Shown here in pieces: positions 55,950 through 64,000 of a DNA stretch of 64,000 nucleotides. Within the stretch, counting starts at the first letter, position 1; each line of letters opens with the position of its first letter. Where the stretch lies: assembly GCA_946122785.1 (NCBI GenBank), contig CAMGYJ010000008.1:24639475-24703474 (forward strand), read 5' to 3'. Under the pieces are notes generated by a model that was not told where the DNA came from, did not search any database, and worked only from the letters and a program-made list of their open reading frames with translations. The position numbers and the translations under genes were made by a program. The DNA is from Linum tenue. Taxonomy: Eukaryota > Streptophyta > Magnoliopsida > Malpighiales > Linaceae.

Positions 55950-56915
55950 GTAGGAGTGAGTCAATGGAGCAATCTAGCATGAGAAATTTTGCATTCACTC
56001 GTTTGAGGAAATTACAACTCTGTGGGGTGGGGAAAGGTAATTCGAATTGTTTCATTCTAAATGAGTCGTTTTGTAAAATGAGACATGTGGCAAAATTATC
56101 TCATTTTCCAATTGATTCATCCAAACTACCTTTAAATCGAAGTAATCAAGTCAACTTTTCGGGTGGTAGCATTGTTCCTTGTTGCTTGCATAGGTTTGAA
56201 GGATAAATGTTCATGGAGAGTAATTACAGCAAGTTATAGGATGAAAGGGTCGTTTGGAGAATATGAGTCTACATCTATAGATTGTAAACAATCCAAAGAT
56301 TCTAATTCTTTTTATTCGAGAAAAAATATTTTAAAATGTTCATTGTTTTTTAACTTTGATTGTTAACATTCAACGGAAACAAAATTTTTAATTTTACATT
56401 AAATGACATGTTTATTTTTAATAAAAAATTAGATTGGTTCCAAAAATATTGAAAATTTATTGAAACGTATATTTAATGAGAAAATAAAAATAGTAATAAA
56501 ATAGGAGAAAATAAATTCTCACAAATCAATATATAAAAATCTCTCTAATTATCTTATTCATCAATCATCATTTTTGTCTATAAATCTATTATCTTCTTCA
56601 TCAATCATCAGAACCAACACTATCTCTTCATTAATCTTCATAATCATTGCCATTAAGATCTTCCCAACACACCTTCCTTCCCTAAAACAAAACCAATTTT
56701 AGATGTCCCTTCTTCATCAGTCCATCATCGTTGAAATAAAGCTCGAAAGTTAGGAGTCACCGATGTTGATTCTTCTCCATTGATTCCGTAGATTCTCCTC
56801 ATCGATTTCATCGAAACCCACCAGAGGCCAATGGGATATAAGGCTTCCTCCTACGTAGATCTCACTCACGGTGGCACCTCCTCCCCGAACTATGCTCGTA
56901 AATCTTAATCACGAC
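55950..56915. other. Gene-free spacer
   Basis: AT-rich. 'gtcgtttggagaatatga' near 56250 matches a word near 2035, pointing to a dispersed MITE-like repeat. Nothing else recognised. Confidence 0.4.
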
Positions 56916-57284
56916 TAGGGTGTCCATTCGGGTTTACCCGAAACCGACCTGAATATATATATTTTCAGTTTTTTGGGTTTGGATTTGTTTCGGGTTTCGG
57001 TTTTTTCGATTTCGGGTCGGTTTTGCTTATCGGTTTTTCGGGGTTCAGCTGAATACCTTCAAGAAATAGCACTCATACCGTATTCTTAGGCGTTCGGGTT
57101 TTCGGGTTTCGATTTTGCTTTAGCCTAACCCGAACCCGATAAGAAATTTCGGTTTCCGGTTACCCAAAATCCAAAAATTCCTTATCGGGTTTGGGTTTGG
57201 TTTTCAGTGATTTCAGTTAAGGGTTTTCGAGTTTTGTTGGGTTTCAGTTCGGGTAACCGAACCCGACTCGAATGGACACCCCTA
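56916..57284. mobile_element. Non-autonomous hAT element (MITE size)
   Basis: 369 bp with ends TAGGGTGTCCATTCGGGTT and, inverted, TAGGGGTGTCCATTCGAGT. It is flanked by atcacgac (56908-56915) and atcacgat (57285-57292), 7 of 8 matching. The body is almost wholly CGGGTTT/AACCCGAA words. Non-coding. Confidence 0.92.
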
Positions 57285-58129
57285 ATCACGATGGAGCAGA
57301 GTTGGCAACTCGTCTCCGGAGACCACTCAGAGCTCGCTCGACAATCACTTGTTGGTTATAGAATAGTCTACACTGGAGATGGTGATGATTGGTTTTCACC
57401 AGAGTTTTTGAATAACATTTGTCGTTCATACTCTGGAGGGAGTCGCCTGCGTTGGTGGGGATGGTGATTATTGTTTTACACTGGCTTTGAGAGGGCCGAC
57501 ATAGGATATGTTATACCATCAGTAATAGAGGGCCACAGAGCTAAAAAATCAATAAATGGCCTCGAATGGCAAGAAGAAAGTGCCCCAAATGGTAAAAAAT
57601 CTATCTTTTAGGGATAAATTTGGCATAGAAGAAGAGAAAGAGTGTCAAAATTAATATGGCCCCTCATCTATACATTTTGATGCGACGTAGAGAGAAAACT
57701 GGACGCACATGCGGGAAGGAGCGACCCCTTCTCGCGAATGGTTAGCTTTTGTAAACCCCCCACACAATTATTGTATCAATCATTGATTTGGGTCTTTACT
57801 TAATTAACCCCCAGTCTTTCTGGGACCACATAGCATTTTAGCACACTAGTAACACTAATTATAAGCGTATTATAGTAACTATTCCTATTACAGCTCTTTA
57901 CTCTCTGTCTCATACTCCCATAGATTTGGGTTCCATATGCATATAACAGTTTGATACCTAGACTTAATAGATTTTAAGGTTTAGTACCAAATTTTTTGTT
58001 AATATGAGTCCTAAAAACATTTGGGAAATTACATTTTAGTACCTACAATTTTATGTCTACATTTTAATATCTAAACTTTTTAAAACTTACAAATAGGTCC
58101 TAGTTTATGGGGTTTCTGATTTGGTTTCA
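57285..58129. other. Gene-free spacer
   Basis: A short gene-like patch at 57285-57470 (open frame, no domain) adjoins AT-rich sequence. 57945-58095 resembles the dispersed repeat at 3461-3670. Confidence 0.4.
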
Positions 58130-58545
58130 GAAATTTGTAGTATGCTTTAATAAACTTGGGGTTTGCTTTGTAAGGTTTCTAGTATGTTTTTATGAGGTTT
58201 CTTGTCTCCTTTGACAAACTTGTGATATGCTTTAATAAACTCTGGTATGCTTTAATAAACTTATGGTATGCTTTATGAGGTTTGTAGTCATCTTTAGGGA
58301 ACTTGTGGTATGCTTTATGATGTTTCTGGTATTCTTTAGGGAACTTGTGGTATGCTTTATGATGTTTCTGGTATGCTTCAAGGAACTTGTGGTATGCTTT
58401 ATGTTCTGATCCGCTTCAACAAAATTGTGATATGCTTTATGAGGATCCTGCTGTGCTTTATGGCACTTGCGGTCTGCTTTATGAGGTTTCAGGTCTGCTT
58501 TAATAAACTTCTAGTATGCTTTAACAAACTTGTGGTTTGATTTTT
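58130..58545 (+). repeat. Degenerate GGTATGCTTTA satellite-like array
   Basis: About fifteen copies of a unit near TGGTATGCTTTATGAGGTTTC / CTTTAATAAACTTG, about 22-45 bases each, diverged but clearly periodic. It ends precisely where LINE B similarity begins. The open frame across it (repeated CFM/CFNK) is a by-product of the repeat. Confidence 0.8.
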
Positions 58546-59319
58546 GTAGGGACAAATCACCTAGTCCAGACGGATTCACGACCGAGTTCTTTCAACATAA
58601 TTGAGAACTGGTTGGTGATCTTATCATTGAAGCAATGCAGGATTTTTCGTCTCTGGCTGATTATTAAAAGAGGTGAATGGTATGATTCTTACTTTAATCC
58701 CAAAAATCCCTAATGCAGGCTCTCTTAAGCAATACAGACCAATCTCATGTTGTAACTTTCTGTATAAATGTGTGTCAAAGGCCATTGCTAATAGACTTAT
58801 AGAGGTTTTACCCCAAGTGATTAGCAAGAACCAGTCTGCTTTTATAAAAGGAAGAATTATAACTTGATAAGCGATAATATCATACTGGCTCATGAACTGG
58901 TCAAAGGGTATAGGAGGAAGAATGTGCCACTTAGATGTGCTGTTGAGGTGGACATAATGAAGGCATTTGACAGTGTTAGACTGGGAATATCTGTTGTATG
59001 TGTTTGAGGCTATGGGGTTTCCTATACAGTTTATTAAGTAGATTAACACATGCTTGGAATCACCCACTTTTACTGTCTGTATCAATGGAGGATTAACAAG
59101 GCACTTCCAAGCTAAGAAAGGGTTGAGACAAGGGGACCCCTTGTCCCCTTTTCTGTTTGTTATCTCAATGGAAATACTAAGTTGTATGTTGACTAGAGCA
59201 ATTGAAATGAAGGTTGTCATTTTATCCATTGTGCCAGATAGGACTGTCACATCTGTGTTTTGCAGACGGTTTACTTTTATGCACGAAAGGGTCAGTAGAA
59301 GGGTGCATGTGGTTGCTGA

Positions 59320-60439
59320 CAATGTAGTAAAAAACGTGCCTTAAAACACAAAAACGCACGTTTTTACATTTCTGACTAGGCAAAATGCTTCAGTTCATGT
59401 ATAAAAACTTAGTATGTGTAAAAATGTATAAAAAACGGTAAGAACGGTCGAACATGGTCCAAAATGCGTTTCTACTCCATTTTTGTACGTTTCCAGTTGA
59501 ATGAATTTCAACCAATTTCACACCCTCTCTTACAACAAACCAGAAGTCAGAACATCAATCCCGACAGTAAAACCAACTTAAAATGAGTTTTAAATCAGTC
59601 CTTAAAGTTTGATGACAATCCAATGGTTGGTTTCTCCGAAACCCTCCCCGGAACCAAGTGGCCAGCTAGAGGAAAACAAGGTCGCACCTTGTGTGACTAG
59701 CAACTTTTCCCGACGAACCAGACATTATAATGAAAATCCCAATGGTCTAATCAGATCACTGAAAGTATGAAACACGTCCTCTAAATTTGAGAACGATCCA
59801 ACGATGGGTGTTATTGAAATCTCCTCTTGAACTTACTATTTTGCTACAAAACAAAAATTCTCTAGCTCCTCTATTCCTCTCGTTATTTCCTTCTTCTTTC
59901 CTTCACAATTTCCAAGCTCTCATTCCCCATAAATTTTTTGGTTTCTTCAAGTTTTGATGTTGGTGGTGATGAGGGTATGAGGAGTCGGAGAGGAAAGGAA
60001 AGAAATGATTGAAAAGGGGGAAGCGGAGGAGACGAATGAGGGTGCATATTTTTGCACCTTCGTTATCTAGAAATCACTTAACGTTCAATAGATGGAGAAC
60101 CTTATAATAAAAGATGCCTTAGTAATCCTTTTTAATTTGACACCCATATTGAAACAAAACGACTGATAATGAGGTGTGGTTGTTAATTGGTTCTACTTTT
60201 TTATGAATGACGAAGTCTCATTATTTCCTTATTGCATCGCTGGTTTCGTTGTACGCTTGCTCCATAATTAATAGTTTTCAAATTAGATTATTTGTATGAG
60301 TAGTGACCTTTTTAAATGAGACATGTATTTTGTTGAAGGTTAATCAAATTATACACAAAAACTTACACTTTTATGCTACGCTTTTACGTTTTTACTCATG
60401 TTTCCACTTATGTTTAGAAACACGCATTGAACTACATTG
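59320..60439. mobile_element. Tag1-like non-autonomous hAT element
   Basis: 1120 bp with perfect 9-bp ends CAATGTAGT. It is flanked by gttgctga (59312-59319) and gttgctaa (60440-60447), 7 of 8 matching. CAATG ends resemble the Tag1 group. Subterminal regions hold AAAACGTA/TTTTTACGTT words. No transposase. It sits inside LINE B. Confidence 0.85.
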
Positions 60440-61139
60440 GTTGCTAAAATACTGAAGCAGTTCTATTGAATCTCGGGTCTTAAATGCAATCCACAGAAGA
60501 GTGAGTTCTTTTTTGTTGGAGTAGAGGAGGACCCGAAGGCTTAACTAATAAGGCACTCGAGGTTCCAGGAAGGCAAACTACCGGTCAGGTATCTTGGTGT
60601 CCCATTGATAGCAGGCAAGCTTAAAGTTGGTGATTCTAAAGCTTTAGTGGATAGAATCATGAAGTGAATCACAGGATGACAGGCTCTTACCCTATCTTAC
60701 GGAGGAAAGCTTCAGTTTGTGACCTGTGTTCTAACTAGTATGGCCCAATTATGGATGTTGGTTTTCCAATTACACAAAATAGCAACCAAGGGGATAAAGA
60801 AGCAGTGTTCTGCATTCTTTTGGGGGTCAGAAAAGGGAAAGCAAAAGTTACATTAAAGATTGTGTCTTTGCCAAAGAAGGAGGGAGGGCTAGGGTTCAAG
60901 GATCTGTACAGTTGGAACAAAGCCTGCCTAGTAAGGCGACTATGGAATGTTCTATCATACCAGGAAACCATATGGATAGGTTGGCTTAAAGAATATAGGT
61001 TGAGGAATGTCAATATGTGGGAATCTTGTACTCCAAATGCTTGGTTGTGGAATAAAGTGTTGAAGTTGAGGAGTCAAGTACTGGGTTGCCTAGTTAAACA
61101 AAGGATAGAGTGACCTGGGAAGCTAAGGTGATCACTAAA

Positions 61140-63507
61140 TATAATATTTAACTAGCATCATAATGTTTTAGGCCTAAGGAGGGGGTAAAGTATGAGCTCA
61201 ACTGATATGGAAGCAAGTGCAAATACCAAGGAACTCCTTGATCACTTGGCTAGTCACACTTGATATAACCTCTACCTTTGATAAAATCAAGAAATGGTAG
61301 CCATATTTTTTTCCACGGTAATTATCGACTTTCCATTAAGCACAGCCTGATAATAGGGCCCGCCAAAAAACACAAGAGCAAAGCTCTACCGTTCTGAATA
61401 CAAATCTATGAGAATAACTACCAAGTACTTAACTTGAATACAACAGATTGCATAAATAAGGAATTTTCCTAACTTCTTCCTGAAACACATGATTACCCAA
61501 CGCATAAAAGTTGAAGTCTTCTGTCAATTGACTCACCACTACACTTATATCCCGCTGACTTCCTTGGAAAATTCTAGTGCAACGTTCCTTCCAAATAGTA
61601 CAAATGCACCAACACCAGACAACCCCAAGAACAACTCCTCTACTTCCATCGCTCTTTACAATATTGCTTGTCCTCTTAAGAAGGGCTTCCCACGAGCTTG
61701 GCCAGCGAGCTAAGCCAAATACTACTGCTAAAACCTGAAGAGAAAAAGTGCAGTTGCAGAATAGATGAGATCTGGTTTCTCCTCAGCTTGGCATAACACA
61801 CACAACGAGTCAGTAATCTTTCCCCATTGCTTGAGCTTGTCTCTTGTGACAATCCTATTTAGTATAATTAACCAAACGACCACACGATGTCTAGGAATCA
61901 CAAATTTGTTCCATATGACCTTCCACCAATCCACCTTGGGCTTCCTCAGACAAATTGATGTCCATACTGCTGTAAAGAGAATCTAGACATTAGTCTCCCT
62001 TCCAAGATACCTCACCATCTACAATAACAGTAAAACGAAACTGGAACCATCCTCTAGAAGCAAGGAGCTTTCTCCAAATCCAAGAGCTTGTATGAGAGGG
62101 AGAAATGTCCCAGATAGTTCTCCCTTTCAGCCTGTGCTGCAGAATCCATGCCACCCAAAAACTACCACTCTTCATTAAAATAAGCCACAAAAGCCTTGCT
62201 ACAAAGGCCATGTTCCAGCTGCCTAGATCCTTATATCCCATGCCTCATTCATATTTGGAGAGAGCTACAAATTCGAAAGCAACCTTGGCACGCCTTGATC
62301 CCTCACCTAACCAAAGAAAGTCGTAACATATCTTGTGAATGTGATCCAATATCTTCTTTGGCAAGATGAAAATGTTCATCCAGAATTGAACAAATGAATA
62401 AAGGACATATGATATCAGTTGCAACTTTCCTCCATAAGAGAGTTTGTTTGCATGCCACGAGTGGATTCTACTTGTTAGCTTATCCACTAGAACTGCACAC
62501 TCTCGACTAGATAGCTTCCCTGTAACCACTGGCAAGCCTGATATCTAACATGCAGCTTACCTTCAGTAAATCTAGAAAGAGAAATCGCATTGGTTTTGAA
62601 TTGATGTGCTATTCCTTTAAAGAACACTTCACACATTTTTTCCGGGTTGCAACTCAACCCTGAGATGAACTCATTCAACATGTTCTTGACTTGAAGCAAT
62701 GCATATGCAGACCCCTCATTGAAGATCAACATATCATCAGCAAAGTAGAGGTTAGTGAGATCTATTGATCTACACTGAGGGTGATAAGGAATATGCCTTG
62801 AAATTGCAACATAGTCTAACATACCTGATAGTGATTCCAGAGCTAAGGTAAAGAGGTAGGGGGAGAGGGGGTCGTCCTGTCTAACTCCTTTCTTAGTTTG
62901 GAAGAAACTAAACAATGATCCATATAGACTTATGCTGAAGTACGCTGAGCTAAGACATACGTTTATCCATTCTATGAATTCTACTGGAAAATTCATCAAC
63001 CTCGTCACACTGAATAAGTACTCCCTGTTTACTGAATCAAATGCTTTGTGTAAGTCTATCTTAATAGCACAACGAGAAGCTACAGTAGTTTTATTATAAT
63101 TTTGCACTATCTCTTGAGCCATAAGAATATTATCCAGGATACTCCTTCCCTTAATGAAAGCAGATTGATTCCTACTTATCACCTCAGGTAGAGCAAGCTG
63201 AATTCTATTGGCTAACACCTTAGCTATGATTTTGTATAACACATTAATACATGCAATAGGTCAAAAAGTTGTCAACCCATCTACATTCAGAGTTTTTGTG
63301 TGCAAGAGTGAGAGAGGCAGTGTTTATACCTCGAGGGAGTTGCTTGGTTCTGAAAAATTCCTTCACCCCCTCACAAATATCAACGCCAATTATTCCACAG
63401 TGCTTTTGATAGAAGCCTGTTGTCCATCCATCAAGGTCAGGTGCCTTAAGGATCCATAGAGAAAAGAGCAGTTCTTATTTCCTCATTTGTTACCTCTGCA
63501 CATAGCT
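61140..63507 (-). mobile_element. LINE C, 5'-truncated, opposite orientation
   Basis: Minus-strand LINE: its start is cut off near 63507, and its 3' end lies near 61140 (no poly(A) seen). It separates two collinear parts of LINE B. No clear target duplication was recognised, so the insertion model rests on protein continuity of LINE B. Confidence 0.65.
61728..63500 (-). pseudogene. LINE C ORF2 (reverse transcriptase) remnant
   Basis: Read downward on the minus strand. RT blocks [60 protein letters not shown] and GVRQDDPLSPYLFTLALESL lead to an intact YFADDMLIF active site (about 62725). The frame is open from 63242 to 62487. Next come SGWHANKLSYGGKLQLISYV-like and FLWLGEGSRRAKVAF blocks (62470-62260), a GYKDLGSWNMAFVARLLW block (62240-61990) and a zinc-knuckle tail (VIPRHRVVVWLIILNRIVTR, CVLCQAEE). 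Frameshifts at about 62540, 62240 and 61990 break it. It is the least decayed of the three LINEs. Confidence 0.85.
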
Positions 63508-63741
63508 TTTGTTGACTAGAGGGAAGCCAGATTTAATCGATAAATGTACTTTGTGTTTGGGGCATGAAGAGTCCAGGGACCACATTTACTTTGAATGTCC
63601 ATTTGTGCAGGAGGTGCTTCAAGTTGTCTTCCCTGCAAGCCGGAACTATCAGCCTCGGGCAGGGTGGGATGATTGCTTGCAAGAATCAGTGGGTAGGTTG
63701 CAGAGGTGTTGTGTAGGGAGGTTGCTTTCGAATTTAATTGG

Positions 63742-64000
63742 GTTAATACCTTATTTTGGCCCGAACTATGACCATATAATCAACTTTAGCCCGTGGTTTC
63801 AGAAATTAACATCCTGGCCTCAACTATGCAGCATATAGACTCAACTGGCCTGACACATGGTTTGACCGTCAATTTGGATGGTCAACACCGTTGACCGTTA
63901 GTCAACACGCCATGTCATTGTCTCGTCAGCCTAAAAATTATTAAAAAAATAAAATTGAAACTATTTTCCAAATTTCTATTATTTATCATTTTCAAATTAA
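63742..64000 (+). mobile_element. Terminal repeat of an element cut by the window edge
   Basis: It begins about 'taataccttattttggcccg' and continues with words such as 'aactttagcccgtggtttca' and 'tggtcaacaccgttgaccgt', the design of a long terminal inverted repeat of plant Mutator-like elements. The partner end would lie beyond 64000. It abuts or interrupts the end of LINE B. Confidence 0.4.

Larger units (their letters stand above)
58545..63740 (+). pseudogene. LINE B ORF2 (reverse transcriptase) remnant
   Basis: Blocks: KSPSPDGFTTEFF, then [20 protein letters not shown] and [11 protein letters not shown] (58673-58865), [20 protein letters not shown] (about 59130), and the active site region near 59254, which reads FADG instead of FADD. 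Then ...VRYLGVPLIAGKL, LSYGGKLQFVT, FFWGSEKGKAKVTLKIVSLP, GGLGFKDLYSWNKACLVRRL (to about 61110), and the CCHC-like tail near 63550-63600. Stops, shifts and two insertions make it inactive. Confidence 0.8.
58545..63745 (+). mobile_element. LINE B, interrupted by a hAT and by LINE C
   Basis: Plus-strand LINE in three parts: 58545-59319, 60440 to about 61140, and about 63508-63745. Excising the hAT (59320-60439) joins the polymerase GSVEG... block to ISGLKCNPQKSEFFFVGV-like sequence. The third part carries the terminal zinc-knuckle block (LTRGKPDLIDKCTLCLGHEE, then SRDHIYFECPF) that should follow the second part, so LINE C (61140-63507) appears inserted between them. The 5' end is truncated against the array at 58130-58545. 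Confidence 0.7.

Noticed and set aside
58352..58540. Small Cys/Phe/Met-rich protein
   Set aside because: The frame is a translation of the GGTATGCTTTA array.

Overview
The window is nuclear DNA of a flowering plant, most likely a eudicot. Evidence: spliced genes with GT-AG introns, an eL18 ribosomal-protein gene whose first coding exon is only the start codon, a plant-type invertase/pectin methylesterase inhibitor, and plant-type Copia, Gypsy, CACTA, hAT, Mutator-like and LINE elements. I cannot name the species. Only two host genes look intact: a PMEI-family gene at 646-1248 (minus) and RPL18 at 34659-35878 (minus). An epoxide hydrolase copy at 33033-34024 is a pseudogene. Most of the rest is mobile DNA in nested layers.

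Layout. 1-3670: short duplication, the PMEI gene, AT-rich spacer, a hAT element. 3680-5384: Mutator-like element with a 9-bp target duplication and GC-rich cargo. 5507-21774: an old minus-strand Gypsy element, with a Mutator-like element and two hATs in its LTRs, and a CACTA element (8198-13715) and a Copia element (13722-19626) side by side in its body. 22714-25325: hAT inside hAT, then another hAT. 25606-29712: a SINE-like repeat, then a non-autonomous LTR-type element whose long LTR holds about thirty degenerate copies of an AAACGRYACCGCG-like word. 29790-31190: GC-rich repeat with a nested Tip100-type hAT. 31650-32370: array of the palindrome ACCATATGGT. 33033-36060: epoxide hydrolase pseudogene, then RPL18 and its promoter. 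36166-37511: a hAT and MITEs. 39213-45956 and 46694-50401: two decayed minus-strand Copia elements. 50890-54217: LINE A with a hAT in it. 54619-55949: solo LTR. 56916-57284: hAT. 58130-63745: a degenerate satellite-like array, LINE B (plus strand) with a hAT inside it, and LINE C (minus strand) apparently inserted into LINE B. 63742-64000: terminal repeat of an element running off the window.

The most striking pattern is thirteen hAT-type elements in 64 kb, each with terminal inverted repeats and an exact or 7/8 matching 8-bp target duplication. Three of them (22915-24297, 41849-42968, 52590-53617) share ends rich in AACCGGTTAACCG-like words but carry unrelated gene-like GC-rich interiors. 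One holds a recognisable piece of a lectin-type receptor kinase, so this looks like a gene-capturing non-autonomous hAT family. Boundaries given for hAT, CACTA, Mutator (3680-5384) and Copia (13722-19626) elements were read base by base from their duplications. Those of the decayed elements are approximate.
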